A DNA stretch of 64,000 bases from Tunturibacter psychrotolerans (GTDB lineage: Bacteria > Acidobacteriota > Terriglobia > Terriglobales > Acidobacteriaceae), in assembly GCF_040359615.1 (NCBI RefSeq), contig NZ_CP132942.1, positions 4,402,001 to 4,466,000 of the forward strand, read 5' to 3'. Positions 26,673 to 35,215 of this stretch are shown one piece after another (within the stretch, counting starts at the first letter, position 1; each line of letters opens with the position of its first letter). The notes beneath the pieces are model-generated. The model was not told the DNA's origin and ran no database searches. It saw only the letters and a list, made by a program, of their open reading frames with translations. The position numbers were made by a program, and so were the translations under genes.

Positions 26673-27386
26673 ATGAATACCCTGTTGCGGAAACTGCTCT
26701 GCTTTTCTCTTGCCTCGGTTCTCGTCTCCACTCAATTGACCCTTGCTCAATCAACTACCCCGACGGCCCCCGTCCCATCCCAAATCCAGCAAGCCCAAAC
26801 AGTCTTCCTCACCAACTCCGGCACCGACCCCAACTTTCCAATCGACGCAACCAAAGCCTTCAACGATATCTACGCGGCGCTTCAAACCTGGGGCCGCTAC
26901 AAGCTCGTCAACTCCCCAGACCAAGCCGATCTCGTCTTCAAGCTTAAAGACATCGCGCCCATTACTGAGGTGACCGGGAATCGCGGGGGCGTCTATTCCG
27001 TCGCCAGCCCGTCCTTTCAGCTCACCATCTTCGACCCCAAATCCCATATCGCCATCTGGACGATTACCTCGCCCGTAAATGTCACGGGAAAGAACCAGGT
27101 CTTAGCGCGCTGGGTCTCTATCGCGGAGACCAACCTTGTGAGCCGAGTCAAGGTCGTCGCTGGTCAGCCGCTCTCTCCAGACGAGACCGCCGACCTTACC
27201 ACCGTCCCCAAATACCACACCGCCAGAACCCTCTTGATCGTCAGCGGCGTCGTTGTGGGCGCAGCCGTTGCAGGCGTCCTCATCGGGCACCACGAGACCG
27301 AAAACTCACTGGCAAATATGAAAGCCTCACAGGACTCCTTTTGCGAGGCAAACAACATTCCTCTCTCTCAGTGCGCGGGCGGCTAG
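26673..27386 (+). CDS. Exported hypothetical protein with C-terminal TM helix
   Basis: Protein of 237 residues of unknown function. A strong AAGGAAGGAA site lies 4 nt before ATG 26673, which begins a signal peptide (LLRKLLCFSLASVLVS, cleavage near TLAQ). The mature part has the pattern FLTNSGTDPNFPIDATKAF, YAALQTWGRYKLVNSPDQADLVFKL, then LTIFDPKSHIAIWTITSPV, suggesting an alpha-beta fold like lipoprotein-like stress or DUF4136-like domains; this is a guess. A TM helix (TLLIVSGVVVGAAVAGVLIG) lies about 40 residues before the C-terminus. It sits between uppS and the PadR pair. Confidence 0.75.
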   Translation: MNTLLRKLLCFSLASVLVSTQLTLAQSTTPTAPVPSQIQQAQTVFLTNSGTDPNFPIDATKAFNDIYAALQTWGRYKLVNSPDQADLVFKLKDIAPITEVTGNRGGVYSVASPSFQLTIFDPKSHIAIWTITSPVNVTGKNQVLARWVSIAETNLVSRVKVVAGQPLSPDETADLTTVPKYHTARTLLIVSGVVVGAAVAGVLIGHHETENSLANMKASQDSFCEANNIPLSQCAGG

Positions 27387-27445
27387 TCGCCCGCAGTCCC
27401 AAGCGATACAACAGGCATATGGTCCCTCAGCGGATTTCTCAGACT

Positions 27446-27769
27446 CTAGAGGAGAAGACCCAAGTTCTTCGGCAGCTCTTCGGCAGACCTCTGCTTCAAC
27501 GCGCGCACAAACTCGTTCAACGCTGGACGAATCATCGCAAACATCGGATCGTTCCGCTGCATCAACGCTATCTCAGAGAACAGTTTCAGTCCGATTCCAA
27601 GCGAAGCCACCGTATCGCCATCGAACGGCAGACGAGCCCGCATTCGCTCGACGATCCCCAAAAGGTCGTCATGGTTTGCAGCCTCAAAGGAAAGAGTCTG
27701 TCCTTCGACCGGCTCTCCCTTCGCTCCCGTCAGCGCCTCAACCGTGATCTTGTAACGGTAAGAGTTCAT
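27446..27769 (-). CDS. DUF3861 family protein
   Basis: Small cytoplasmic protein of 107 residues beginning YRYKITVEALTGAKGEP, with SFEAANHDDLLGIVERMR in the middle, the pattern of DUF3861. No catalytic motif is visible. Its ATG overlaps the stop codon of padR (TGATG, one shared base), so it is translationally coupled to the regulator and probably under the same PadR control. Confidence 0.8.
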   Translation of the reverse strand: MNSYRYKITVEALTGAKGEPVEGQTLSFEAANHDDLLGIVERMRARLPFDGDTVASLGIGLKLFSEIALMQRNDPMFAMIRPALNEFVRALKQRSAEELPKNLGLLL

Positions 27770-28365
27770 CAGGACCTCTCGATCTGTTTCGCCGCCGCAT
27801 CGATGATGTCGGTGATCGCGTGAATCTGTTCTGTCGTCAGCGGACCTTTCTTCATCCGCAGCGCCATACGAAAGTTCTCGACTGCGCGTTCGATCTGGGG
27901 CGAACGATCACTCCCCTGCTCGCTGCGAGCCCGGTCCATCCTTGCGAAGATCGCCTCCACGGCCGCCTTGTTTTCCGCCAGCGACTTCGATCCCTCTTCC
28001 GTGATCGTGTAAAGCTTTCGTGCCCCGTCGGAGACCACGGTCGCATGTCCCATCTCCTCGAGCATCGTCAGCATCGGATAAACCACGCCCGGGCTCGGAG
28101 CATACATGCCGCCCAACTGTTCCTGGATCGACTTGATGATCTCGTAGCCGTGGCTTGGCTTATCCGCAATCTGCTGCAAAATCACATAGCGAAGGTCGCC
28201 AGCCCCGAAGAACCGCATCGGCCCGCCACGTCCACGGCGAAAGCCCTGCCGCCCTCCACCAAAGTCCCCGAATCCGCCCCTCTGTTGATCGTCCCTGTGT
28301 CTCTCACCACGGCCTTCTTCCCTGCCGCAGCAACCTCTGTTGTAGTGTTCAAATGGTTTTCTCAT
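27769..28365 (-). CDS. PadR family transcriptional regulator
   Basis: Repressor of 198 residues. A basic, Gly/Arg-rich N-terminus with a Cys pair (GCCGREEGRGERHRDD) leads into the PadR winged helix: FGAGDLRYVILQQIADKPSHGYEIIK, SPGVVYPMLTMLEEMG, VVSDGARKLYTITEEGS. A C-terminal dimerisation helix region (ENFRMALRMKKGPLT) follows. ATG 28365 is chosen because an earlier ATG at 28434 would put an operator-like palindrome inside the coding region. The regulator is divergent from cdsA, and a perfect inverted repeat lies between the two. The inducer is unknown; autoregulation is likely. Confidence 0.92.
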   Translation of the reverse strand: MRKPFEHYNRGCCGREEGRGERHRDDQQRGGFGDFGGGRQGFRRGRGGPMRFFGAGDLRYVILQQIADKPSHGYEIIKSIQEQLGGMYAPSPGVVYPMLTMLEEMGHATVVSDGARKLYTITEEGSKSLAENKAAVEAIFARMDRARSEQGSDRSPQIERAVENFRMALRMKKGPLTTEQIHAITDIIDAAAKQIERS

Positions 28366-28384
28366 GTTGAGATAATATAAAGAT

Positions 28385-28406
28385 ATATCTTGATAAGTCA
28401 AGATAT
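28385..28406. promoter_or_regulatory. Candidate PadR operator
   Basis: Perfect 9-bp inverted repeat ATATCTTGA-TAAG-TCAAGATAT, 20 bp upstream of the padR ATG and about 50 bp upstream of cdsA. A second overlapping palindrome AAGATATATCTT lies at 28380-28391. The AT-rich surroundings fit promoter DNA, and PadR-family operators are typically such ATAT-containing palindromes. Confidence 0.7.
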
Positions 28407-28454
28407 TAATTAAAGCAGTCTTTCTGGGCTTCAATATATTCTGTTCAAGACTTC

Positions 28455-29318
28455 ATGAAACGTATTCTGACCGCCGCAGTCCTCATCCTCGCCGTCTTTG
28501 CCTTGATCTTCTTCGGCCAGCTCTGGATGATCACGCTATTTGCCGCCATCGTCGCCGAACTGGCCGCCTACGAATACCTCAAGCTGGCCGCAGTCGGCGC
28601 CGAAACTCACGGGGCAACACTTCGCATCCCCATCTGGTGGATGGCCCTCGGCACTGCCCTTGCCTTCATCGTCACCCTGCCCAACTTCCCCGTCGAAGAT
28701 CAGCTCCCAGTTCTAAGCGCTCTCACCCTTGCACTCTTCGCCTGGAACGGCTTCCGCGCCCCTCTCAGCCAGGTCCTTCCCGACACCGCACAGGGACTCT
28801 TCGGCCTCATCTACATCGCCTACCCTCTCACCCTGGTTCCCCTCCTCTGGAAGCAGGAAGACGGCCCTGCCCTCGTCCTCTTTCTGATGGTCTGCGTTTG
28901 GGCGGGTGACATCGCAGCTCTTTACATCGGTCGAGCCTTTGGCAAACGCAAACTCGCACCCCGCCTAAGTCCTGGCAAAACCTGGGCAGGCTCGATTGCC
29001 TCCATCGCCGGCAGTATGATCGCCGCTGGCATCGTGATTGCCATCGCCGACACGCTTACCGCACACGGCGACACCATCCTCCACATCTCAGAACCTCTCT
29101 GGCAGTCGCTCCTCCTCGCCGCAATCCTCAACGTAGCTGCGCAGCTCGGCGACCTCCTCGAGTCCGCGATCAAGCGTGGCGCAGGCGTCAAGGACTCCGG
29201 AACCATGCTTCCCGGACACGGCGGCATCCTAGACCGCATCGACGCCCTTCTCGTCGCTGCGCCGGTCCTCTGGTACATCCTGCTCCTCAAGGACTACTTC
29301 GGCTTGGGCCGTTTCTAA
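28455..29318 (+). CDS. cdsA: Phosphatidate cytidylyltransferase
   Basis: Polytopic inner-membrane enzyme of 287 residues that makes CDP-diacylglycerol from phosphatidate and CTP, the branch point of phospholipid synthesis. The family signature is complete near the C-terminus: ESAIKRGAGVKDSG, then MLPGHGGILDRIDAL. Earlier segments include GKRKLAPRLSPGKTWAGSIAS. About seven or eight hydrophobic helices are visible. It keeps the usual position between uppS and dxr, but here the PadR/DUF3861 pair and a secreted protein gene separate it from uppS. The PadR operator candidate lies about 50 bp upstream and could affect its promoter. Confidence 0.95.
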   Translation: MKRILTAAVLILAVFALIFFGQLWMITLFAAIVAELAAYEYLKLAAVGAETHGATLRIPIWWMALGTALAFIVTLPNFPVEDQLPVLSALTLALFAWNGFRAPLSQVLPDTAQGLFGLIYIAYPLTLVPLLWKQEDGPALVLFLMVCVWAGDIAALYIGRAFGKRKLAPRLSPGKTWAGSIASIAGSMIAAGIVIAIADTLTAHGDTILHISEPLWQSLLLAAILNVAAQLGDLLESAIKRGAGVKDSGTMLPGHGGILDRIDALLVAAPVLWYILLLKDYFGLGRF

Positions 29319-29664
29319 CCCACCAGCACCCAAATCCGCCGGAATCTGTCGCCTTCAACAACTTTGGACTCGTTGCCCTCCGGTCGACGCTTCCCGTGTT
29401 TAGGCCTTCGAATTCTCTGAATACATCTCAGCTCGCGAGGACATAGGACCAAGGTCTCATTGCCTGCGCCTCAAAGAAGTTTCAGCATGGCTACTGTGAT
29501 CTAGGCTCCGTCCGCTATCTAGGCTGCATTCAAATATTGCTCAGCTCTTGATATCTTTTGAGCCTGTTTTGCCTTATGATTCTCGCCTCTCAAGCTATTT
29601 GCTTTTCATAGTTGCAAACCAGCACCTCAAACCATTCGATCCCGAAATGTTAGCGAGGCATAAA
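29319..29664. other. Intergenic region, no gene seen
   Basis: About 345 bp between cdsA and the DUF2092 gene. An open frame beginning with TTG at 29548 runs into the next gene but has no ribosome-binding site or signal peptide. No repeat or hairpin of note. Confidence 0.5.
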
Positions 29665-30555
29665 ATGATCCCTCTGGAAAAGCCCCCCGCTCGTTGGAAT
29701 CACTCCTCCTCCAAATCCGACCTCATCGAATCTGTGAGGTCTCGAACCTCTTTGAAATATTTAGCTCGGTTTGCAGCGATCCTACTTGGAATGGCAGCGA
29801 TCCTTTGCAATCCTGCCGATACTCGAGTGCTGGCAAAGACCGGACAGGCAGCGGATGCGAAATCAGCGCCCGAAATCGATCCGGACGCCATGGACGCCCT
29901 CAACAAGATGGGGACTTATCTCCGCTCCCTCAAAGCCTTCCAGGTCGACTCGGAATCTACGAACGATGATGTTCTCGACGATGGAGAAATCATCACAGAT
30001 ACCAGATCGAGCACGTTGCTGGCTGTCGCTCCAAATCTTCTCCGCGCCGAGTTGAAAGGTGACGACAGAAACACCTTCCTTTTCTACGACGGAAAAAACT
30101 TTACCGTCTATGGCAAGCTCCTCAACTACTACGCCACAGTTCCGGCCCCGCCCACCACTCGTGAGCTGGTGGATAAAGTCGATAGTGAGTACGGCATCGA
30201 AATACCCCTAGTCGATCTCTTTAAATGGGGAACCGATGAGTCCGCCGTCAAGAAGATCACCTCCGCAATAGACGTCGGCCCGAGCTCTGTCCAGGGCATC
30301 ACCTGCGAACACTACGCCTTTCGTCAGGAGGGCATCGACTGGCAAATCTGGATCCAGCTGGGAGACTTCCCGCTTCCAAAAAAGTTTGTCATTCGGACCC
30401 TTACCGACGATGCCAGGCCACAGCACACCTCTACACTCACCTGGAACCTGGCCCCCTCCTATAACGAAGCGGCCTTCACCTTCGACCCGCCCCTTGGTGC
30501 CGAGCGCATCCCACTCAAAGACCTCAACGCCGATACCACCAAGAATGCCCAGTAA
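29665..30555 (+). CDS. DUF2092 family exported protein
   Basis: Protein of about 296 residues. GAGG lies 7-8 nt before ATG 29665. An N-terminal hydrophobic segment (YLARFAAILLGMAAIL) ends the export signal. The mature part follows DUF2092: AMDALNKMGTYLRSLKAFQV, LRAELKGDDRN, FLFYDGKNFTVY, then YYATVPAPPTTRELVDKV, GITCEHYAFRQEGIDWQIW and a C-terminal FTFDPPLGA. This is a LolA-like beta-sheet family, predicted periplasmic and possibly lipid binding; that is by family resemblance. It ends 9 bp before the next gene, so the two form an operon. Confidence 0.85.
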   Translation: MIPLEKPPARWNHSSSKSDLIESVRSRTSLKYLARFAAILLGMAAILCNPADTRVLAKTGQAADAKSAPEIDPDAMDALNKMGTYLRSLKAFQVDSESTNDDVLDDGEIITDTRSSTLLAVAPNLLRAELKGDDRNTFLFYDGKNFTVYGKLLNYYATVPAPPTTRELVDKVDSEYGIEIPLVDLFKWGTDESAVKKITSAIDVGPSSVQGITCEHYAFRQEGIDWQIWIQLGDFPLPKKFVIRTLTDDARPQHTSTLTWNLAPSYNEAAFTFDPPLGAERIPLKDLNADTTKNAQ

Positions 30556-30564
30556 AGGAGACCT

Positions 30565-31080
30565 ATGAAGCGATCCAATCTTTTCCTCACTCTTTTCTTC
30601 GTGGCCACTCTGGTCTTCAGCACCCATCTTTCAGCGCAAAGGCGCGGTGGTGGTGGTGGTGGCTACCGCGGCGGGGGTGGTCATGCGACGCGCAGCACGG
30701 CTAACAGCAGCGTCAATCGAAACAATAACTACAATCGGAACAACAACACCAACGTCAATCGCAATTACAACTCCAACGTCAACGTCAATCGAAACGTCAA
30801 CGTCAACGTCAATAACAGCTACCATGGCGGTGGCTATTATGGCGGAGGCGGCTACTACGGCGGAGGCTGCTGCTACCACCCGGTTGCCGTGGCTGCTGCC
30901 GTAACGGCCACGGCCGTCGTCACTGCTGCCGTCGTCGGTTCGATAGTCGACAGGCCCCCATCAGGATGCGTCACCACCATCGTCAATGGTCTCGCTTACC
31001 AACAATGCGGCAGTACTTGGTATCAACCGCAAATGGCCGGCACCACGACCACCTACGTCGTTGTCAATGCCCCGAGATGA
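30565..31080 (+). CDS. Exported Gly/Asn-rich low-complexity protein
   Basis: Protein of 171 residues. Signal peptide residues 1-24 (LFLTLFFVATLVFSTHL, ending SAQ). The mature region begins with Gly-rich RRGGGGGGYRGGGG, continues with Asn-Val/Asn-Asn repeats (NVNVNRNVNVNVN), then GGGYYGGGGYYGGGCC, a hydrophobic Ala/Val segment (VAAAVTATAVVTAAVVGS) and a C-terminal VTTIVNGLAYQQCGSTWYQP. AAAGGAG lies close before the ATG. It is cotranscribed with the DUF2092 gene and followed by a terminator. Similar proteins accompany DUF2092 genes in other bacteria (recalled, unverified). Function unknown. Confidence 0.85.
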   Translation: MKRSNLFLTLFFVATLVFSTHLSAQRRGGGGGGYRGGGGHATRSTANSSVNRNNNYNRNNNTNVNRNYNSNVNVNRNVNVNVNNSYHGGGYYGGGGYYGGGCCYHPVAVAAAVTATAVVTAAVVGSIVDRPPSGCVTTIVNGLAYQQCGSTWYQPQMAGTTTTYVVVNAPR

Positions 31081-31129
31081 CCGGGCCTAATCTTCAACCC
31101 CCAACAGAATGATCACAATCGACGCAAGA

Positions 31130-31156
31130 GGGCCTCTGGTGATGAGGCCCTTTTTT
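31130..31156 (+). terminator. Intrinsic terminator after the DUF2092 operon
   Basis: A 7-bp stem (GGGCCTC at 31130-31136 with GAGGCCC at 31144-31150) and 7-nt loop are followed by six T. Confidence 0.88.
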
Positions 31157-31200
31157 CTTCCGCCTACCTTTCGAGCCACGCCGCCCAAACACGCGCCACA

Positions 31201-32436
31201 ATGACCTCACAACATCTCCCCTCAAACTCTGCGAAAATAAAGCTTGTGAAAAAGTTAGCGATCCTAGGTTCGACCGGTTCGATCGGCCACAGCACTCTCT
31301 CTATCTGCGAATCCTTTCCCGGCCGCTATCAGGTCATCTCCCTCGCAGCCGGCAATAATATCGACGCTGCGTTCGCCCAGTGCCTCCGCTGGCGCCCAAA
31401 GGCGATCTCCCTCGCGACAGAATCATTAGCCGAGAATCTGAAATCCCGTCTCAAAGCCGAGGGCATCACCAACATCGAAGTAGTTCACGGCACATCAGGA
31501 AGCATCCACGTCGCAACCCTGGCGGAGGTCAACTTCGTAGTCTCAGCAATCGTCGGTGTAGCCGGTCTCGAAGCCACCTACGCCGCAGTCTGTGCTGGCA
31601 AAACCATCGGGCTCGCCAACAAAGAGTGCCTCGTCGCCGCTGGCGAGCTCATCATCGCAGCCGCCAAACAACACAACGTCGCTCTCCTCCCCATCGATTC
31701 GGAGCATAACGCCGTCCACCAGTGCATGCGCGGCGGCACAGCAGCTGAGGTCAGACAAATCTGGCTTACCGCCTCAGGTGGTCCGTTCCGCAACACTCCA
31801 ATCGCAGAATTCGAGCGCATCACTCCCCAGCAAGCCCTCAAGCACCCCACGTGGGTCATGGGCCAGCGCATCACCATCGACTCCGCCACGATGATGAATA
31901 AGGGCTTCGAGGTCATCGAGGCTTGCCGGCTCTTCAACCTGCCTGCAAAACAGGTGCGAACCACCATCCACCCTCAATCCACGGTTCACTCCCTGGTTGA
32001 GTTCGTTGACGGCAGCATCCTCGCCCAGATCTCGGTCACTGACATGCGCCTTCCGATCCTCTACGCCCTCGCCTACCCAGAGCGTGTCGCCGTAACCGAG
32101 AAAGAATCCCTTACCTTCGACCTCACGACACTCTCCCAATTGGACTTCTCTCAGCCCGATTTAACCCGTTTCCCCTGCCTACGTCTAGCTTATGAAGCAG
32201 CCGAAACTGGCGGCAACGCCTGCATCGCCCTCAACGCTGCAGACGAGATCGCCGTAGCCGCCTTCCTCGAAGGACGTATCCCCTTCCTCGGCATCCCGCG
32301 TACAATAGAAGATGTGCTGCAGCTAACTTCAGGCCAATCCCCGGCGTCTATCCTCGATGTGCTTGATGCAGATCTTGCCGCGCGTGACTGTGCGCGCGAA
32401 GTGATTGCCCGCCAATTCACCGGCGCCCGACGGTAG
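31201..32436 (+). CDS. dxr: 1-deoxy-D-xylulose-5-phosphate reductoisomerase
   Basis: NADPH-dependent enzyme of about 411 residues that converts DXP to MEP, the first committed step of the non-mevalonate isoprenoid pathway. The nucleotide motif is AILGSTGSIGHSTL; metal and substrate sites are in PIDSEHNAVHQ, WLTASGGPFRN, HPTWVMGQRITIDSATMMNKG and LNAADEIAVAAFL. The ATG 31201 is drawn; a GTG at 31246 just before KKLAILG would give the normal family N-terminus and may be the real start. It lies 45 bp after a terminator and 39 bp before rseP, so dxr-rseP is probably a transcript of its own. Product supply links to UppS. Confidence 0.96.
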   Translation: MTSQHLPSNSAKIKLVKKLAILGSTGSIGHSTLSICESFPGRYQVISLAAGNNIDAAFAQCLRWRPKAISLATESLAENLKSRLKAEGITNIEVVHGTSGSIHVATLAEVNFVVSAIVGVAGLEATYAAVCAGKTIGLANKECLVAAGELIIAAAKQHNVALLPIDSEHNAVHQCMRGGTAAEVRQIWLTASGGPFRNTPIAEFERITPQQALKHPTWVMGQRITIDSATMMNKGFEVIEACRLFNLPAKQVRTTIHPQSTVHSLVEFVDGSILAQISVTDMRLPILYALAYPERVAVTEKESLTFDLTTLSQLDFSQPDLTRFPCLRLAYEAAETGGNACIALNAADEIAVAAFLEGRIPFLGIPRTIEDVLQLTSGQSPASILDVLDADLAARDCAREVIARQFTGARR

Positions 32437-32475
32437 CAAAACTCGAAATACAGCAATGAGGTCCTGACTCTCTCC

Positions 32476-33870
32476 ATGTCGACAATCATCCAGCTTGCCA
32501 TAGTCCTTGGCATCATGGTCCTGGTCCACGAATTCGGTCACTTCGCCGTCGCAAAGCTCTGCGGCATCCGCGTTGAAGTGTTCTCCATCGGCTTCGGCAA
32601 ACGCCTCTTCGGCTTCCGCCGCGGCGACACCGAGTACCAGATCGCCGCTGTCCCTCTCGGCGGTTACGTCAAAATGGCTGGCGAGATGGGCTTTTCTGGA
32701 AACGAACTCAGCCCCGGCAGCGTCGCGCCCACCGATCCGGGCGACTTCAACGCCCACCCCCGATGGCAGCGCATCCTCGTAGCTCTCGCAGGCCCCATCG
32801 CCAACTTCATCCTCGCACTCGGCCTCATGACTGGCGTCTCTATGCTTCACAACGAGGTGCAGGAGTTTATCGACGGGCCCGCGCACACGGATTACGTTAC
32901 GCCGAACACTCCCGCCGCCCGTACCGGCATTCACAGCGGCGACACGATCGTCCACTATGACACCATCGAGAATCCCACCTGGGATCAGGTCGGCATACGC
33001 TCGCTGCTGAATCTTAACCAGACCGTTCCCTTCTCTTTCATTCACGACGGACAACGTACGGACACCAAACTCTTCGTCGAAAACAAAGGCGCTCCCGACG
33101 ACTTCTCACTCGACAACCTGGGCATCATTCCGCAGATGCAGACCACTCCGGTCCAGGTCGACTCTCTTGAACCCAGTATGCCTGCAGCCCGCGCCGGTCT
33201 CAAGCCGCACGACAAAATCGTGAGCATTGACGGCCTTCAGCTGCACTCCGTTCCTGCTCTCTTGTCCTACCTTCAGGATCAGGCAGGCAAGCCCGCGTCC
33301 CTCGTAATTCAGCGCACAGCAGCTGACGGCACAGCGCAGACTCTTCCGATTCAGGTCACTCCCGAACTCGCAGAAACGCCCGGTGGGCCTAAGGAAAAGG
33401 ACTATCGGCTTGGTTTTGTTGCGGTGCAACCGCCAGTCAAAGTGGAGCGTTTGCCCTTTGATAAGGCCGTGGTTGCGTCTTGGCAGTTCAACAAGAAGGG
33501 ATCTTTGCTGATCGTTGAGGTGCTCAAGCGGCTTTTCACGCGACAGGTTTCGGTCAAGAGCTTGCAGAGTCCGATTGGGATTGGTCAGCAGATTCATCAG
33601 GCGGCGCAGATGCCGGGATGGATGCCGTTGATTGGGTTGATGAGCTATATCTCGTTGAATCTGGGGATCTTCAATCTTCTGCCGATTCCAATTCTTGATG
33701 GTGGCATGATCCTGTTTTTGTTGATTGAAACCATCATGCGGCGGGATGTGAACCAGCAGATCAAGGAGCGGGTTTATCAGGTTGCGTTCGTCTGTTTGTT
33801 GGCGTTCTTTGCGTTTGTTATCTTCAACGACCTGACTAAGCTCAATCTCTTCACGAAGCTCAAACCTTAA
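32476..33870 (+). CDS. rseP: RseP/RasP-type site-2 intramembrane zinc protease
   Basis: Intramembrane metalloprotease of 464 residues that releases membrane-bound regulators such as anti-sigma factors. The zinc site HEFGH is at residues 18-22 in the first TM helix, and the third ligand is in IPILDGGMILF near residue 405. Two PDZ domains lie between (PNTPAARTGIHSGDTIV and EPSMPAARAGLKPHDKIV). The C-terminal TM helix is VAFVCLLAFFAFVIF. It follows dxr by 39 bp. Codon use changes sharply at about base 33400: the first two thirds use C-ending codons, the last third G- and T-ending codons such as TTG, GTT and GGG. Confidence 0.95.
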   Translation: MSTIIQLAIVLGIMVLVHEFGHFAVAKLCGIRVEVFSIGFGKRLFGFRRGDTEYQIAAVPLGGYVKMAGEMGFSGNELSPGSVAPTDPGDFNAHPRWQRILVALAGPIANFILALGLMTGVSMLHNEVQEFIDGPAHTDYVTPNTPAARTGIHSGDTIVHYDTIENPTWDQVGIRSLLNLNQTVPFSFIHDGQRTDTKLFVENKGAPDDFSLDNLGIIPQMQTTPVQVDSLEPSMPAARAGLKPHDKIVSIDGLQLHSVPALLSYLQDQAGKPASLVIQRTAADGTAQTLPIQVTPELAETPGGPKEKDYRLGFVAVQPPVKVERLPFDKAVVASWQFNKKGSLLIVEVLKRLFTRQVSVKSLQSPIGIGQQIHQAAQMPGWMPLIGLMSYISLNLGIFNLLPIPILDGGMILFLLIETIMRRDVNQQIKERVYQVAFVCLLAFFAFVIFNDLTKLNLFTKLKP

Positions 33871-33959
33871 AAACATTTCAGAAAAAAATAAGACCACGGG
33901 GCGAGCTAATTTGCTCCGGGGTTTTGTTGTTTTTGCTGGTGTTTTTGAGGGGTGTCTTA

Positions 33960-34045
33960 GAAAAAGTGCGTTTTCGGTGTGGTGTTTTGATGGTGAGAAC
34001 GTGGTGAAATGTGTGGTAAACGTGGTGCGGAAACCGTCACTTTTC
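33960..34045 (+). repeat. GTGGT-rich intergenic tract (copy B)
   Basis: Contains GTGGTGTTTTGATGGTGA, AACGTGGTGAAATGTGTGG and TAAACGTGGTGCGGAAACC. It shares its main blocks with the minus-strand tract at about 16864-16918. It fills the spacer between the convergent rseP and DHH genes, where no gene is seen. Confidence 0.55.
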
Positions 34046-34071
34046 CGGCCACGAAAAATGCGCCACCGTTC

Positions 34072-35082
34072 TCAACTATTTTTTCTGTCACCACTGGAAG
34101 CTGCTCTTAGCTCCGCTACGATCTCCCCCACTGCCTTTCGCGCTTCGTCTTCTCTGTCGGGGGGAAAGCTGATCGCGCCTACGCGAGCGTGGCCGCCGCC
34201 GCCGTAGCGCTCGCAGATCGCAGCGAGGTTCACGAGGTCAGACGGCATCAGCTTCGTCCAGGGGTTCGTTCCGACAGACACCTTCGTCCGAAAGCTCGAC
34301 TTGCTGAGGCCCACGTTGTAGGTCGCGTCCGGGTGCAGATAGTACGGGATGAACTTGTTGTAGCCCTCGGTCGGCTGATCCGTAATGTCGAAGGTGATCA
34401 CTCCCTGATCCACTGTCGATCGCTGCTTGATCAGCTCGAGTGCCGCCCAATGCCGGTCCATCAGGGGACCGAGGAGTTCCTGCACGAAGCCCTGGTCCAG
34501 GACACGCTGCAGACTCATCTCGGTCAGGATCGGAATCAGTCTTTGCACCAGCGTATTGTCCGAAGAGCTTTCAATCACCATCGTCAACTTCATCGCCGGC
34601 TCGGCCATCTCGACAGCGGCCTTCGCGCTCTCGTAGCGCGCGCCATCGACGATGTCTGCCCACTTGATCAACTCCAGCACTGGTGCAGTATCGAAGCCGA
34701 AGTTGACCTGCGCGATATCTGCGATCAGGCTCGTGCACGAGATGTAGTTCGGGTTGAAAAACTTTCGCATGCGCTCAGACCCATCAGCCTGTCCTGCCTC
34801 AAATTGCTTCTGGTCCTCGGGCGTCAGGAACGCGCTCTGATGATGGTCGAACCACCATGTAACCTTTGGCGAAGCTGAGTATTTGAAGTCCACGATTGCG
34901 TTTTCGCCGCTGGTGAACTCCGCTTCGTCAAATAGCGCTCCGGCCCGGTGCACCAGCCCGTGGTAGGAGTACGAGTCCGCCGTCTTCACGCGCTCCCGGT
35001 GAAACCGCGTAAAAAGCGAAGCCGAACAAGCTCCATCGAAGCACTTGTCGTGATAAAAGATCTTACAGTCCAAATCGTCCAT
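34072..35082 (-). CDS. DHH/DHHA1-family phosphoesterase
   Basis: Cytoplasmic protein of 336 residues. The N-terminus has YHDKCFDGACSASLF, where RecJ/NrnA-type proteins carry their first metal ligands; the DHH motif proper is in WWFDHHQSAFL. The C-terminal DHHA1 domain has the Gly-rich GGGGHARVGAIS. The middle is helical. The family includes oligoribonucleases and cyclic-dinucleotide phosphodiesterases, as well as less defined branches; this protein lacks the classic N-terminal DxD of NrnA, so the substrate is open. It stands alone, convergent with rseP and divergent from the CPBP pair. Confidence 0.85.
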   Translation of the reverse strand: MDDLDCKIFYHDKCFDGACSASLFTRFHRERVKTADSYSYHGLVHRAGALFDEAEFTSGENAIVDFKYSASPKVTWWFDHHQSAFLTPEDQKQFEAGQADGSERMRKFFNPNYISCTSLIADIAQVNFGFDTAPVLELIKWADIVDGARYESAKAAVEMAEPAMKLTMVIESSSDNTLVQRLIPILTEMSLQRVLDQGFVQELLGPLMDRHWAALELIKQRSTVDQGVITFDITDQPTEGYNKFIPYYLHPDATYNVGLSKSSFRTKVSVGTNPWTKLMPSDLVNLAAICERYGGGGHARVGAISFPPDREDEARKAVGEIVAELRAASSGDRKNS

Positions 35083-35215
35083 CTCCCGCGCTCAACACCT
35101 TTCTCGAAGGTGTGAAGAGTCCAGCATAGCGCACCCCGCCTCCTGGCGATTTCTGCGACTTACGGAACTTACTGCTGGCCGGTGTCGTATACCGACCTTA
35201 TCAAGAGGATTCCAT

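Noticed and set aside
28366..28434. Longer PadR start at ATG 28434
   Set aside because: It would place the perfect operator-like inverted repeat inside the coding region and adds non-family residues.
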